Part shown: in pieces, positions 1 through 12,030 of the stretch
Position numbering within the stretch: the stretch's first letter is position 1
Layout of the letters: every line of letters starts with the position of its first letter
NCBI RefSeq assembly: GCF_004322775.1
Contig: NZ_CP036403.1
Span: 2,356,001-2,420,000 of the forward strand
DNA: 64,000 bases
Reading direction: 5' to 3'
From: Ornithinimicrobium sufpigmenti
GTDB lineage: Bacteria; Actinomycetota; Actinomycetes; Actinomycetales; Dermatophilaceae
The notes under the pieces: generated by a model
Seen by the model: only the letters and a program-made list of their open reading frames with translations
The model's database searches: none
What the model was told of the DNA's origin: nothing
Translations under genes and position numbers: made by a program

Positions 1-1213
1 CCTCGCGGATGTCGTTGTAGGGGTAGGTGTCCGAGCGCGAGATCTGGTCGACCAGCAGCGCGTCGCAGACGACGCTGGAGCGGCTGTTCGTGGCGCCCTC
101 CAGCACCTGGATCAGCCCGCGGTAGGAGCTGCGTCCACCGCCTCGGGCCACCGACTTGGAGACGATGGTGGAGGAGGTGTTCGGGGCGGCGTGCACCATC
201 TTGGAGCCGGCGTCCTGGTGCTGGCCCTCGCCGGCGAAGGCGACCGAGAGCGTCTCGCCCTTGGAGTGCTCGCCGAGCAGGTAGACGGCCGGGTACTTCA
301 TCGTGACCTTGGACCCGATGTTGCCGTCGATCCACTCCATGGTCGCGCCCTCCTCGCAGGTGGCGCGCTTGGTGACCAGGTTGTAGACGTTGTTCGACCA
401 GTTCTGGATGGTCGTGTAGCGCACGCGGGCATTCTTCTTGACGATGATCTCCACGACGGCGCTGTGCAGGCTGTCGGTCTTGTAGATCGGCGCGGTGCAG
501 CCCTCGACGTAGTGCACCGAGGAGCCCTCGTCGGCGATGATCAGGGTCCGCTCGAACTGGCCCATGTTCTCGGTGTTGATCCGGAAGTAGGCCTGCAGCG
601 GGATCTCGACATGCACGCCCTTGGGGACGTAGACGAAGGAGCCACCGGACCAGACGGCCGTGTTCAGCGCGGCGAACTTGTTGTCGCCGACCGGGATGAC
701 CGAGCCGAAGTACTCCTCGAAGATCTCCGGGTGCTCGCGCAGCGCGGTGTCGGTGTCGAGGAAGAGGACGCCCTGCTCCTCCAGGTCCTCGCGGATCTGG
801 TGGTAGACGACCTCGGACTCGTACTGCGCGGCGACGCCGGCGACCAGGCGCTGCTTCTCCGCCTCCGGGATGCCCAGACGGTCGTAGGTGTTCTTGATGT
901 CCTCGGGCAGGTCCTCCCAGCTGGTGGCCTGCTTCTCCGTGGACCGCACGAAGTACTTGATGTTGTCGAAGTCGATGTCCGAGAGGTCGGCGCCCCAGTG
1001 CGGCATCGGCTTCTTGCCGAACAGGCGAAGGCCCTTGAGCCGGGTCTGCAGCATCCAGTCGGGCTCGTTCTTCATCCCGGAGATGTCGCGGACGACATCC
1101 TCGGACAGGCCTCGGCGCGCGGAGGCGCCGGCCTCGTCGCTGTCGGCCCAGCCGTACTCGTACTTGCCCAGGTCCTTCAAACCCGGGTTGAGCTCCTCGA
1201 TGTTGGTGCTCAT
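1..1213 (-). CDS. sufB: Fe-S cluster assembly scaffold SufB (3' end beyond window)
   Basis: SufB is the core subunit of the cytosolic SufBCD scaffold on which [Fe-S] clusters are built. The reading frame is open from an ATG at 1213 to the left edge with no stop, giving 404 residues of a protein usually about 475 long. Recognisable SufB stretches include [36 protein letters not shown] and [13 protein letters not shown]. Near residue 383 lies [10 protein letters not shown], whose Cys matches, as I recall, the conserved functional cysteine of SufB. An AGAGG ribosome site lies about 8 bases before the ATG, which is only one base past the sufR stop, so the two genes are one operon. sufD and sufC are expected further left, outside the window. 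The last ~70 residues are missing only because of the window edge. Confidence 0.96.
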   Translation of the reverse strand, partial: MSTNIEELNPGLKDLGKYEYGWADSDEAGASARRGLSEDVVRDISGMKNEPDWMLQTRLKGLRLFGKKPMPHWGADLSDIDFDNIKYFVRSTEKQATSWEDLPEDIKNTYDRLGIPEAEKQRLVAGVAAQYESEVVYHQIREDLEEQGVLFLDTDTALREHPEIFEEYFGSVIPVGDNKFAALNTAVWSGGSFVYVPKGVHVEIPLQAYFRINTENMGQFERTLIIADEGSSVHYVEGCTAPIYKTDSLHSAVVEIIVKKNARVRYTTIQNWSNNVYNLVTKRATCEEGATMEWIDGNIGSKVTMKYPAVYLLGEHSKGETLSVAFAGEGQHQDAGSKMVHAAPNTSSTIVSKSVARGGGRSSYRGLIQVLEGATNSRSSVVCDALLVDQISRSDTYPYNDIRE

Positions 1214-1214
1214 C

Positions 1215-2039
1215 TCACGTCCTCTCGTCGGCGGGGATTGCGGGGGTGTGCTCAGTCGTGTGCTCAGTCGTGTGCTGGCGTGTGTGCTCGGGTATGGCGT
1301 ACGGCCGGGGCGGCGCGTTGGCCGCCTGCTCCGGCGTGGGGGGCCCGGTGCCGAAGGCTCCGGTGGGCACGTAGGTGGTGCAGACGTGCTCGCCACCGGC
1401 CAGCGTAGCCAGCCGTTGCACGTGGACTCCGAGCACCCTCGAGATCACCTCGGTCTCGGCGTCGCAGAACTGGCGGAACTCGCTGGCGATCGAGCGCACC
1501 GGACAGTGGCCCTGGCACAGCTGGATGCCGGCCAGCCCGGTGCCGACCCCGACGGGGCGGGTGGAGGCGGCGAAGCCTTCCTCGGACAGGGCCCGGGCCA
1601 GCGCACTGGCCCGGGTGTCGAGGTCGTCGCGTCCCTCCTCCTCGACGGCTCGCTCCACGGCGACGTCGAGCTTCTGCTCCAGCTCCGCCATCCGCTCCTC
1701 GGCGAAGGCCTCGACGGCCTCGGGGCCGGCGGTGTCGGCGAGGTAGTGCAGCGCCGCGGTGGCCACGCCGCTGTAGTTGGTGCGGAACTGGTCCTGGCCC
1801 AGCGGGGTCAGCACGTAGGAGCGGGCGGGTCGACCCCGGCCGCGCTTGCCGGCGACGGGGCCGTCGTACTCGGTGATCAGCCCGGCTTCGCGCAGTGCGT
1901 CCAGGTGGCGGCGCACGGCCGCCGGCGTCAGACCCAGCTGACCGGCCAGAGCCGAGGCGCTCACCGGCCCGCTCTCCCCCACGGCGCGGCGCACCCGGTC
2001 GCGGGTCCGCGACTCGTCATGCACCTCTGCCAAATTCAC
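1215..2039 (-). CDS. sufR: Iron-sulfur sensing transcriptional repressor SufR
   Basis: SufR is a winged-helix repressor of the suf operon that senses cluster status through its own Fe-S cluster. From the GTG at 2039 the protein is 274 residues. The helix-turn-helix covers about residues 26-55 ([21 protein letters not shown]). A basic wing follows ([11 protein letters not shown]). Cysteines fall at 175, 179, 192 and 220 (LCQGHC, FC, HVC), a C-X3-C-X12-C pattern plus one more; these are, as I recall, the same positions as in the mycobacterial protein, which supports this start over GTG at 2024. No strong ribosome site precedes it. The C-terminus carries an odd [10 protein letters not shown] tail, encoded by a 12-base tandem repeat (1247-1270). 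It lies first in the operon with sufB, and a palindrome overlaps its start. Confidence 0.93.
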   Translation of the reverse strand: MNLAEVHDESRTRDRVRRAVGESGPVSASALAGQLGLTPAAVRRHLDALREAGLITEYDGPVAGKRGRGRPARSYVLTPLGQDQFRTNYSGVATAALHYLADTAGPEAVEAFAEERMAELEQKLDVAVERAVEEEGRDDLDTRASALARALSEEGFAASTRPVGVGTGLAGIQLCQGHCPVRSIASEFRQFCDAETEVISRVLGVHVQRLATLAGGEHVCTTYVPTGAFGTGPPTPEQAANAPPRPYAIPEHTRQHTTEHTTEHTPAIPADERT

Positions 2040-2052
2040 TATGCCATTGTGA
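2036..2052. promoter_or_regulatory. 17-bp palindrome at the sufR start, candidate SufR operator
   Basis: TCACTATGCCATTGTGA matches its own reverse complement at 14 of 16 non-central positions, with outer arms TCAC/GTGA. It overlaps the GTG start of sufR. That position is ideal for autorepression of the suf operon. Assignment to SufR is inference; the palindrome itself is plain in the sequence. Confidence 0.6.
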
Positions 2053-2079
2053 CCTATTTCGATCCAGGACTCCAATCCG

Positions 2080-2841
2080 CTAGTCCGACCAGCGCAGGAG
2101 GCGGCGCGCCAGCAGGGTGGCGACCACCGCCCAGACCAGCAGAATGAGCAGCGGGGCCCAGGCCAGTGCACCGTGCACCAGCGCCGTGCGCAGCAGGTCC
2201 CCCAGGGCCGCCGAGGGCAGCAGGGAGACCACGGTGGCCAGTGCGCCGGGCAGTGCACCCGCCGGGATCAGCACCCCGCCAGCGGCGGCCAGCAGCACCC
2301 AGACCAGGTTGGCGAGTGCGAGCACGGCCTCGGCGCGCAGCGAGCCGCCCAGGCAGGCGGCGAGGGCGGCGAACGCCGCGGTGCCCAGCAGCACGGCGAG
2401 CAGGGCGGGCGCCAGCCCGACGAGCGACGGGCGCCAGCCCAGCGCCACGGCTGTGCCGCCGAGCACGACGAGCTGGATGGCGAGGACCACCAGCACCGAC
2501 AGCGCCTTGGCGGTGAGCAGGCCGCCGCGACCCAGCGGGGTCGTGCCCAGCAGGCGCAGCACCCCCCACCGACGCTCGAAGCCCATGAGGATGGCCTGAC
2601 CGGTGAAGGCGGTGGACATGACGGCGAGCGCCACCACCCCGGGTGCGACCACGTCGATGCGCTTCACGCCCTCGAAGGCGCCGACCGACAGGTCCGGGTA
2701 GGGCACCAGGGTGAGTCCGACCAGGGCCATCAGCGGCAGGACGACGGAGATGAGCAGCTGCTCCCCGTGCCGCAGGAGGCCGGCTGCCTCGAACCGGGCC
2801 TGGGCCAGGACCCGGGTGGGGGCGGGGGCGGGGGCGCTCAC
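2080..2841 (-). CDS. ABC-2 type transporter permease
   Basis: Membrane subunit of an ABC exporter, 253 residues. The hydrophobic profile suggests six membrane segments (for example around LLISVVLPLMALVGLTLV, LSVLVVLAIQLVVLGG, LAPALLAVLLGTAAFAALA and WAPLLILLVWAVVATLLA). The GTG start at 2841 overlaps the TGA of the upstream ATPase gene by four bases (GTGA), so the pair is translationally coupled and should form one transporter. Members of this family export drugs, lipids or peptides; the substrate cannot be told from sequence. The stop lies 40 bases before sufR. Confidence 0.9.
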   Translation of the reverse strand: MSAPAPAPTRVLAQARFEAAGLLRHGEQLLISVVLPLMALVGLTLVPYPDLSVGAFEGVKRIDVVAPGVVALAVMSTAFTGQAILMGFERRWGVLRLLGTTPLGRGGLLTAKALSVLVVLAIQLVVLGGTAVALGWRPSLVGLAPALLAVLLGTAAFAALAACLGGSLRAEAVLALANLVWVLLAAAGGVLIPAGALPGALATVVSLLPSAALGDLLRTALVHGALAWAPLLILLVWAVVATLLARRLLRWSD

Positions 2842-3614
2842 CGGTCGGTCTCCTGAGGGCTCGGGGGCACGGTCGGTCGACTGGTCGGGGATCCGCCGCG
2901 CTGGGCGTCGGTGAGGGCGAAGTAGGTCTCCTCCAGCCCTCGCTCGCCGGCCACCTCTCCCACGGTGCCGTGGGCGACGGCCCGGCCGCCGACGATGACG
3001 ACGATCCGGTCGGCCAGCCGCTCGGCCTCGTCGAAGGAGTGCGTGGTGACGACCATGGACGTCCCTGCGTCGGCCTGCTCCCGGATCAGCGCGTGCACCT
3101 CGCGCCGCGCGTGCGGGTCCAGACCCGCTGCGGGCTCGTCGAGGAAGGCCACCTCGGGGCGCCCCACCAGTGCGGCCGCCAGCGCGACTCGTTGCCGCTG
3201 CCCGCCGGAGAGCCGGCGGACGGTGGTCTGCCGGAAGTCATGGATGCCCAGCCGTGCGGCCAGGAGGTCGACATCGGCCGGCTCGGCCCAGAACCGGGCG
3301 AGGTGCTGCAGCAGGGCGAGGGGCCGCACCGACTGGGGCAGGCCGCCGTCCTGCAGCATGACGCCCACCCGGGCCCGGTGCTCGGGGCTGGCCTGCCACG
3401 GGTCGGTGCCCAGCACGCGCACGGTGCCGCCGTCGGGGCGCTGCAGGCCGGTGGCGATCTCCATGGCGGTCGTCTTGCCGGCGCCGTTGGGCCCCAGCAC
3501 GCAGGTGACCTCTCCGGCGGCTGCCTCCCAGGTCAGCCCCTGCAGGGCCGTGACCGCGCCGAACCGACGCTGGACGGAGTCCATGAGCAGTGCGGTGGTC
3601 GGGGCAGGGGTCAC
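2838..3614 (-). CDS. ABC transporter ATP-binding protein
   Basis: Nucleotide-binding subunit of the exporter, 258 residues from the GTG at 3614. Walker A is LGPNGAGKTTAME (about residue 40), the signature is RRLSGGQRQRVALAAAL and Walker B is VAFLDEPAAGLDPHARRE, followed by the H-loop TTHSFDEAERLADR. The closest type is the DrrA/CcmA-like group of ABC-2 exporters. An ATG further upstream would add 18 residues, but that extension would cover the -10 box TAGACT at 3628-3623. The GTG lies 8 bases after that box with no Shine-Dalgarno, so a leaderless start fits best. The gene is divergent from the hydrolase at 3667. Confidence 0.92.
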   Translation of the reverse strand: MTPAPTTALLMDSVQRRFGAVTALQGLTWEAAAGEVTCVLGPNGAGKTTAMEIATGLQRPDGGTVRVLGTDPWQASPEHRARVGVMLQDGGLPQSVRPLALLQHLARFWAEPADVDLLAARLGIHDFRQTTVRRLSGGQRQRVALAAALVGRPEVAFLDEPAAGLDPHARREVHALIREQADAGTSMVVTTHSFDEAERLADRIVVIVGGRAVAHGTVGEVAGERGLEETYFALTDAQRGGSPTSRPTVPPSPQETDR

Positions 3615-3622
3615 GATGGGAC

Positions 3623-3628
3623 AGTCTA
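3623..3628 (-). promoter_or_regulatory. -10 box of a probable leaderless promoter for the ABC exporter operon
   Basis: TAGACT reads on the minus strand, 8 bases before the GTG of the ATPase gene, with no ribosome site between. The identical hexamer precedes the metallo-hydrolase at 33747. Confidence 0.55.
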
Positions 3629-3666
3629 GATCGGCGTGCTGGGTGGGCCGCGTGCAGGATGGGCCC

Positions 3667-4551
3667 ATGCAGCAGCACCGACGCCGGGCCGCACGGCCCG
3701 GCAGGTCGACGTGGAGGTGGCTCGTCGCTGCGGTCGTGGTGCTGGGCCTGCTGGGAGGAGCGGTGTTCGTGGGACAACGTCAGCTGATCTACTTCCCCAA
3801 CCGGTCCGCGCCGCCCCCGGCCGCCGAAGTCATCCCCGGTGCCCGGGACGTCACCCTTGCCACCCACGACGGGCTGGAGCTCACCGCCTGGCTCGTCCCG
3901 GCGCGGGCGGACGCAGCCACGGGCGCCACAGGGGACACCGGCGACACCGGCATGGCGGTGCTCTTCCTGCCCGGCAACGGGGGCAACCGCACCGGCCGGA
4001 TCCAGATCGCCGAGCACCTGTCAGCGAGGGGCCTGACGGTGCTGCTGATGGACTACCGCGGCTACGGCGGCAACCCGGGCCGGCCCACCGAGGACGGGTT
4101 GGCCGCCGACGCCCTCGCGGCACAGGAGCGGCTGGTGGCGGAGGGCTTCCCGCCGGACCGCCAGGTGTACCTCGGTGAGTCGCTCGGCACCGGCGTCGCG
4201 TCCGCGCTGGCAGCGGCCCGCCCGCCCGCCGCACTCCTGCTGCGTTCGCCCTTCACCGAGCTGGCTGACGTCGGTCGCACCCACTACCCCTGGCTGCCGG
4301 TCGGCCTGCTGCTGCGCGACCGCTACGCGGTCCTGGCGCACGTCCGGGAGCTCGACGTGCCGGTGACCGTGGTCCGGGGCACGGTGGACAGGGTGGTGCC
4401 CACCAGGCTCAGCGAGCAGGTCGCGCGGGCCGCCCCGTATCTGGTGGAGGAGCTGGTGTTCGAGGGTGCCGGACACAACGACCCGGTGATGGTCGGGCCC
4501 GAGGTGGCCGATGCCGTGCTGCGCCTGATCGACGCGGCTGCCGGACGGTAA
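3667..4551 (+). CDS. Membrane-anchored alpha/beta hydrolase
   Basis: A 294-residue serine hydrolase of the BEM46/YfhR type. After a basic N-terminus there is one membrane helix (about residues 18-36, LVAAVVVLGLLGGAVFVG), so the catalytic domain should sit outside the membrane. The oxyanion region is FLPGNGGNR. The nucleophile elbow is GESLGTG. An acid-containing turn VRGTVDRVVP and the histidine in GAGHND complete the likely triad. An AGGA ribosome site lies 7 bases before the ATG. A short TGATGDTGDTG stretch is low-complexity linker. It is divergent from the ABC exporter and convergent with ctaA (13 bases between stops). Natural substrate unknown. Confidence 0.88.
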   Translation: MQQHRRRAARPGRSTWRWLVAAVVVLGLLGGAVFVGQRQLIYFPNRSAPPPAAEVIPGARDVTLATHDGLELTAWLVPARADAATGATGDTGDTGMAVLFLPGNGGNRTGRIQIAEHLSARGLTVLLMDYRGYGGNPGRPTEDGLAADALAAQERLVAEGFPPDRQVYLGESLGTGVASALAAARPPAALLLRSPFTELADVGRTHYPWLPVGLLLRDRYAVLAHVRELDVPVTVVRGTVDRVVPTRLSEQVARAAPYLVEELVFEGAGHNDPVMVGPEVADAVLRLIDAAAGR

Positions 4552-4564
4552 CGGGCGGTCAGGG

Positions 4565-5590
4565 TCAGGCGCTCGCCGGGGCCCGGTCCGGTGTCGTGCC
4601 CGGCGCGACGGGTGCGTCCTGCGCGCGGGCGGAGACCGCATACAGCTTCTCCGTGGTCATGGTCACGACGGCAGCGAGCGCCGCGGCCCCCGCCATGTGC
4701 AGCCCGACCGCCAGCTCGGGGACACCGTTGAAGAACTGGTAGTAGCCGATCCCGGCCTGGGCGGCCACGATCACGGTCAGCACCACGAAGACCCGTCGGA
4801 CCGGCGCGGGCCACCGCAGCCAGAAGGAGGCCGCGAGCCCCACCACCGTGGCGGCGGTCAGGAGGTACACCGGGACCACGTGCACGCGGGTGATGACGTA
4901 GGGGTCGAACATGAGCCGCACCACCTCGCCGGCGTCCCCGGAGTGCGGGCCGGTGCCGGTGACCAGCGTCCCCAGGTAGATGGCCAGGAAGCCGCTGGCG
5001 GCCAGGACCAGGCCCAGGACGCGGGCCGAGCCACGCTGTCCGTCGGTCAGCTGACCCTTGCGCTCGGCGACGGCGACGTGCTCCAGGGAGGCCCGTCGGG
5101 TCCGGTTGACCAGGACGCTGGCGATTGCGACGAGGACCGCGGACACCACGAAGTGGATCCCCACCACCCAGGGGTTGAGGCCGGTCCGCACGGTGATGCC
5201 ACCGATGACCGCCTGCAGGATGATGCCTACCCCGATCGCCAGGGCCAGCTTCCAGAACAGCGGGTGCCGTGACCGCACCCGCCACACGGACAGGAAGGTG
5301 AGCAGCGCGATGACGACCAGCACGAAGGTCAGCGTGCGGTTGCCGAACTCGATGATCCCGTGGATCCCCATCTCGGGGGTGTTCGTCCAGGACTCGTCGG
5401 TGCACCGGGGCCAGGTCGGGCACCCCAACCCGCTGCCGGTGAGCCGGACCGCTCCCCCGGTGACGATGAGCAGCGCGTTGGCCAGCAGGGAGGCCCAGGC
5501 CAGCACCCGGACCCAGGGAGTGACGTGCCCCGGCATGAGGAAGGCCAGGACGGACGAGCGGGCGGGTTCGGGGGTTCGGGAGGTGCTCAC
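4565..5590 (-). CDS. ctaA: Heme A synthase CtaA
   Basis: Oxidises heme O to heme A for aa3-type cytochrome oxidase, in the cytoplasmic membrane. The 341-residue protein has about eight membrane helices. Conserved heme-ligand regions are visible: EFGNRTLTFVL, VGIHFVVSA, RVHVVPVYLL and GLHMAGA; the first histidine region is IHGIIEFGNR. VTGTGPHSGD is a typical loop. A paired extracytoplasmic Cys region (GLGCPTWPRC, C-X5-C) is also present. The GTG at 5590 is 5 bases after the ctaB stop, which supports co-transcription. A later ATG would also open the frame after about 20 residues. Confidence 0.95.
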   Translation of the reverse strand: MSTSRTPEPARSSVLAFLMPGHVTPWVRVLAWASLLANALLIVTGGAVRLTGSGLGCPTWPRCTDESWTNTPEMGIHGIIEFGNRTLTFVLVVIALLTFLSVWRVRSRHPLFWKLALAIGVGIILQAVIGGITVRTGLNPWVVGIHFVVSAVLVAIASVLVNRTRRASLEHVAVAERKGQLTDGQRGSARVLGLVLAASGFLAIYLGTLVTGTGPHSGDAGEVVRLMFDPYVITRVHVVPVYLLTAATVVGLAASFWLRWPAPVRRVFVVLTVIVAAQAGIGYYQFFNGVPELAVGLHMAGAAALAAVVTMTTEKLYAVSARAQDAPVAPGTTPDRAPASA

Positions 5591-5595
5591 GACGT

Positions 5596-6570
5596 TCACA
5601 GTGGCAGCGGGTAGTACAGCAGCGGGTCGACCGCGACCCCCAGGAAGAGCAGGGTCAGGTAGCTGATCGAGTAGTGGAACAGGCGCATGGCCCCCAGCCG
5701 CTTGCCGGTTACGCCGGCCTTGGCCCGGGAGTGCAGGCGGTGGGACTCCACGACGAACAGCGCCCCGGAGACCACCGCGACCACGGCATACACCCAGCCC
5801 ATCGGCGCGACCGGGATGAGCACCAGGGAGGCCAGCACGGTCGCCCAGGCGTAGAGCACCACCTGCCGGCCGACCGCGGTGTCCTCGGCGACGACGGGCA
5901 GCATCGGCACGCCGGCGTTGGCGTAGTCCTCGCGGAAGCGCATCGACAGCGGCCAGTAGTGCGGCGGCGTCCAGAAGAAGACGACCAGGAAGAGGATGAC
6001 GGCCGACCACGACAGCGAGTTGGTGACCGCCGACCAGCCGATGAGGACCGGCATGCACCCGGCGACCCCGCCCCAGACGATGTTCTGGCTGGTGCGGCGC
6101 TTGAGCACCATGGTGTAGAAGACGACGTAGAGCAGGATCGCGCCCAGCGCGAGCCAGGCCGAGAACCAGTTGACGACGAGCCCGAGCCACAGCACCGAGG
6201 CCACGCCCAGCACCGCGCCGAAGACGACCGCGTTGCGCACCGGGATGGTCCCGGTCACCAGCGGCCGGTTGGCCGTGCGCTGCATCTGCGCGTCGATGTC
6301 GCGGTCCAGCACGCAGTTGAGGGTGTTGGCCGAGGCGGCCGCGAGCGAGCCACCGATCAGGGTGGCGACGATGAGCCAGACGGAGGGCACCCCACGCTCG
6401 GCGAGGAACATCACCGGGAAGGTGGTGACCAGCAGCAGCTCGATGATCCGCGGCTTGGTCAGCGACACGTAGTCCTTGACGACGGCGCCCACCGCGCCGG
6501 CCCCCCGGCGGTCCGGCCGACCCTCGTGTCCCTGGACCGGGGGCGCGGAACGTGGGTCGAGCGAGGTCAC
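5596..6570 (-). CDS. ctaB: Protoheme IX farnesyltransferase CtaB (heme O synthase)
   Basis: Membrane UbiA-family prenyltransferase that adds a farnesyl group to heme B, giving heme O for CtaA. It has 324 residues. The first Asp-rich motif is [18 protein letters not shown], with the expected NxxxDxxxD spacing, followed by RPLVTG. Nine or so membrane helices follow [27 protein letters not shown] segment and [15 protein letters not shown] form the second conserved loop. The GTG at 6570 has AAGGA just upstream. The gene is divergent from tkt and first in the ctaBA pair. Confidence 0.97.
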   Translation of the reverse strand: MTSLDPRSAPPVQGHEGRPDRRGAGAVGAVVKDYVSLTKPRIIELLLVTTFPVMFLAERGVPSVWLIVATLIGGSLAAASANTLNCVLDRDIDAQMQRTANRPLVTGTIPVRNAVVFGAVLGVASVLWLGLVVNWFSAWLALGAILLYVVFYTMVLKRRTSQNIVWGGVAGCMPVLIGWSAVTNSLSWSAVILFLVVFFWTPPHYWPLSMRFREDYANAGVPMLPVVAEDTAVGRQVVLYAWATVLASLVLIPVAPMGWVYAVVAVVSGALFVVESHRLHSRAKAGVTGKRLGAMRLFHYSISYLTLLFLGVAVDPLLYYPLPL

Positions 6571-6724
6571 GGTGTCCTTCAGGGTCGGGAGCCGGGGGAA
6601 GGCCGCGCCCTCGGCACGGCCTTCCGTCGATGGTACTCGCTGGGCGGCCCCGGGCTCGCCCCAGCCCGCCCGTCCACCGGCCCTCGGCCCCGCCCTCGAC
6701 CAGCGTCCCGGGGCCGGGGAGGGC

Positions 6725-6730
6725 TAAGGT
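6725..6730 (+). promoter_or_regulatory. -10 box upstream of tkt
   Basis: TAAGGT lies about 65 bases before the tkt GTG, so tkt should have a leader of about 58 bases. No good -35 match is seen. This is the only TANNNT box that fits in the ctaB-tkt divergent region. Confidence 0.4.
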
Positions 6731-6794
6731 CAGGTATGGCGTGACCGCCCGCGGACACGCCCGCGTCCGGCCCCCTACGTCAGGAGAGATCTTC

Positions 6795-9089
<2,295 letters not shown>

Positions 9090-9095
<6 letters not shown>

Positions 9096-9123
9096 GGCCA
9101 GGCCCTTCCCGGCAGTCTCAGCG
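9090..9123 (+). promoter_or_regulatory. Inverted repeat spanning the tkt stop codon
   Basis: CGCTGAG (9090-9096, containing the tkt TGA) and CTCAGCG (9117-9123) are perfect 7-base arms with 20 bases between. In RNA this could fold at the tkt-tal junction and act in processing or partial termination. There is no T-tract, so a full terminator is unlikely. Confidence 0.35.
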
Positions 9124-9184
9124 GGAGCCCCCAACAGCGCGATCCCAGCACCAGTTCCAGCAGCGAGTCGAAGGAGAGACCAGG

Positions 9185-10393
9185 ATGAGCGACCAGAAGC
9201 CGACCTCCGAGCCCACCGAGGGCGCCACCGGTGACCGGGAGGCCGCCCGGACCACCTTGCACGAGCTCGCCGAGTCGGGTGTCTCGGTGTGGCTGGACGA
9301 CCTCAACCGTCCGATGATCACCGACGGCGACCTGCAGCAGTACATCGACCGCGGGGTGCTCGGGGTCACCACCAACCCGACGATCTTCGCCACCGCGCTG
9401 TCCGAGGGCGAGGCCTACAGCGACCAGGTGCGCGAGCTCGCCGCGTCAGGCGCCGACGTGGACGCCGCGGTGCACGCGCTGACCACGCAGGACGTGCGCA
9501 ACGCCTGCGACATCTTCCTGCCGACGTTCGAGGCCACCGGTGGGCAGGACGGCCGGGTCTCGATCGAGGTCGACCCCCGGCTGGCCAAGGACACCGCCGG
9601 CACCGTGCAGATGGCCGAGCAGCTGTGGAGCGAGATCGACCGGCCCAACCTGCTGGTGAAGATCCCCGCCACCGTCGAAGGGCTGCCGGCGATCAGCCAG
9701 GCCCTCACGGCGGGCATCAGCGTCAACGTCACCCTGATCTTCAGCCTGGACCGTTACCGCGGGGTGATGAACGCCTACCTGACGGGTCTCGAGCAGGCCC
9801 TGGAGCAGGGCCGCGACCTGTCCACCATCCGCTCGGTCGCCAGCTTCTTCGTCTCCCGCGTGGACGCCGAGATCGACAAGCGCCTGGAGGCGATCGGCAC
9901 CGACGAGGCGCTGGCGCTGCGCGGCAAGGCCGGCCTGGCCAACGCACGCCTCGCCTACCAGGCCTTCGAGGAGGTCTTCTCCACCCCGCGCTGGGCCAAT
10001 CTGCGGGACCACGGCGCCCACCTGCAGCGTCCCCTGTGGGCCTCGACCGGCGTCAAGAACCCGGACTACCCGGACACTCTCTACGTCACCGAGCTGGTGG
10101 CGGCGGACACCGTCAACACCATGCCCAGCAAGACGCTGGAGGCCACCGTCGACCACGGCGAGCTGCACGGCGACACCATCACCGGCGGCTACGCCGAGGC
10201 GCAGCAGATGCTCGACGACCTGGAGCGGGTGGGCGTCTCCTACCCCGAGGTCGTCGACCTGCTCGAGGTCGAGGGCGTGGACAAGTTCGAGAAGTCCTGG
10301 GCGGAGCTGCTGGAGTCCGTGCAGGATGAGCTGGACAAGGCCGGCTCCGCCGGGTCTGGCGGGTCGGACGGGTCCTCGGGGTCCTCGTCATGA
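9185..10393 (+). CDS. tal: Transaldolase
   Basis: Transfers the dihydroxyacetone unit between sedoheptulose 7-phosphate and glyceraldehyde 3-phosphate. The 402-residue length and sequence ([21 protein letters not shown]) match the longer actinobacterial transaldolases. The Schiff-base lysine lies in NLLVKIPAT, and [11 protein letters not shown] and [13 protein letters not shown] are barrel strands of the family. AAGGAG is 8 bases before the ATG. The last ~17 residues are a Gly/Ser-only tail ([16 protein letters not shown]), whose TGA overlaps the pgi ATG. Confidence 0.97.
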   Translation: MSDQKPTSEPTEGATGDREAARTTLHELAESGVSVWLDDLNRPMITDGDLQQYIDRGVLGVTTNPTIFATALSEGEAYSDQVRELAASGADVDAAVHALTTQDVRNACDIFLPTFEATGGQDGRVSIEVDPRLAKDTAGTVQMAEQLWSEIDRPNLLVKIPATVEGLPAISQALTAGISVNVTLIFSLDRYRGVMNAYLTGLEQALEQGRDLSTIRSVASFFVSRVDAEIDKRLEAIGTDEALALRGKAGLANARLAYQAFEEVFSTPRWANLRDHGAHLQRPLWASTGVKNPDYPDTLYVTELVAADTVNTMPSKTLEATVDHGELHGDTITGGYAEAQQMLDDLERVGVSYPEVVDLLEVEGVDKFEKSWAELLESVQDELDKAGSAGSGGSDGSSGSSS

Positions 10394-12030
10394 CAGCCCT
10401 CACCGTGGAGGCGCTCGGTGCTGCCGCCGACGCCGTCGAGCGTCACCTGCCCGACCTGGTCCAGGAGCGCTTCGCCTCGCGCCTGTTCGCCCAGGACGCG
10501 CAGCTGTGGGGCCCCGAGGCCCAGGAGGAGGCCGCCAAGCGGCTCGCCTGGGTGGGGCTTCCCCGCACCTCCCGGCCCCTCGTCGGAGAGATCGCGGCCC
10601 TGCGGGAGGAGCTGCGCGAGCGCGGCGTCGACCGGGTGGTGCTGTGCGGCATGGGCGGGTCCTCGCTCGCCCCGGAGGTCATCTGCGCGACTGCGGGGCG
10701 GCCGCTCGTCGTGCTGGACAGCTCTGACCCGGACATGGTGCGTGCCGCGGTGCAGGAGGACCTGGAGCGGACCGTCGTCGTGGTGTCCTCCAAGTCGGGC
10801 TCCACGCTGGAGACCGACAGCCAGCGACGCGCCTTCGTCCAGGCGTTCACCGACGCGGGCATCGACCCGACCGAGCGCGTGGTCATCGTCACCGACCCCG
10901 GCAGCCCTCTGGACACGCAGTCCCGGGAGGGCGGCTACCGGGTGGTCAACGCCGACCCCGACGTCGGCGGCCGCTACTCGGCGCTGACCGCCTTCGGGCT
11001 GGTTCCCTCCGGCCTGGCCGGGGTGGACGTGGGCGCCCTGCTGGACGAGGCCGAGGAGGTCGCCGACCTGCTCGCCGAGGACGACTCCGGGAACCCGGGG
11101 CTGCGGCTCGCCGCCGCCCTGGCCGGCACCGAGCCGCTGCGCGACAAGCTGCTCTTCACCGACGTCGGGTCCGGCATCGTCGGTCTGGCCGACTGGGCCG
11201 AGCAGCTCATCGCGGAGTCGACCGGCAAGTCCGGCACCGGCGTGCTGCCGGTCGTGACGCCTGCCGGTGCAGGACCGACCGAAGGCCTCACCGACACCAG
11301 CGACTGCACGGTCGTGGTGCTGGCCCCCGACGTCGAGGAGAGCGACGACGGTGAGCGCCTGCCGAACGGCGGTGCGGAGTCCCAGGTCAACGTCACGGGA
11401 TCCCTGGGGGCCCAGCTCCTGCTCTGGGAGGTCGCCACCGCCGCGGCCGGCCGGCTGCTCGGGATCAACCCTTTCGACCAGCCGGACGTGGAGAGCGCCA
11501 AGGAGGCCGCCCGCCAGATCATGGCCGAGGGCGCCGGCTCCGGCGAGGCTGCCGCGCTCGCGGACGGTGTCGTCGAGGTCCGGGCCCTGGGCGGGTGGCT
11601 GCCTGACGATGTGACCGACCTGGCCGGTGCGGTGCAGGCCCTGCTGGGCCAGCTCGACCCGCAGCGCGGCTACCTGGCGGTCATGGCCTACCTGGATCGG
11701 CTCCACCTGGCTGACCTGACCGGGATGCAACCCGGCCTGGTCGGACGGACGGGGCGGCCGGTGACCTTCGGCTGGGGACCCCGCTTCCTGCACTCCACCG
11801 GTCAGTACCACAAGGGTGGCCCCGCCCAGGGCGTCTACCTGCAGGTGACCGCGGCCCCGGTCCAGGACCTGCCGGTGCCCGGAAAGGATTACACCTTCGG
11901 GGAGTTCATCGCGGCCCAGGCGGCCGGCGATGCTCGGGTGCTGGCCGAGCACGAGCGTCCGGTGCTACGCCTGCACCTGACCGAGCGCGACGCGGGCCTC
12001 GAGCAGCTGCGGCAGGTGCTGCCCTGGTGA
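10390..12030 (+). CDS. pgi: Glucose-6-phosphate isomerase
   Basis: Interconverts glucose 6-phosphate and fructose 6-phosphate, linking glycolysis to the pentose phosphate genes on either side. The 546-residue protein carries the phosphosugar-binding signatures [23 protein letters not shown] and [12 protein letters not shown], and near the C-terminus [12 protein letters not shown]. It belongs to the shorter, divergent actinobacterial form often found in tkt-tal clusters. The ATG overlaps the tal stop (ATGA) and its own stop overlaps the zwf GTG (GTGA), so translation is coupled on both sides. Confidence 0.95.
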   Translation: MTALTVEALGAAADAVERHLPDLVQERFASRLFAQDAQLWGPEAQEEAAKRLAWVGLPRTSRPLVGEIAALREELRERGVDRVVLCGMGGSSLAPEVICATAGRPLVVLDSSDPDMVRAAVQEDLERTVVVVSSKSGSTLETDSQRRAFVQAFTDAGIDPTERVVIVTDPGSPLDTQSREGGYRVVNADPDVGGRYSALTAFGLVPSGLAGVDVGALLDEAEEVADLLAEDDSGNPGLRLAAALAGTEPLRDKLLFTDVGSGIVGLADWAEQLIAESTGKSGTGVLPVVTPAGAGPTEGLTDTSDCTVVVLAPDVEESDDGERLPNGGAESQVNVTGSLGAQLLLWEVATAAAGRLLGINPFDQPDVESAKEAARQIMAEGAGSGEAAALADGVVEVRALGGWLPDDVTDLAGAVQALLGQLDPQRGYLAVMAYLDRLHLADLTGMQPGLVGRTGRPVTFGWGPRFLHSTGQYHKGGPAQGVYLQVTAAPVQDLPVPGKDYTFGEFIAAQAAGDARVLAEHERPVLRLHLTERDAGLEQLRQVLPW

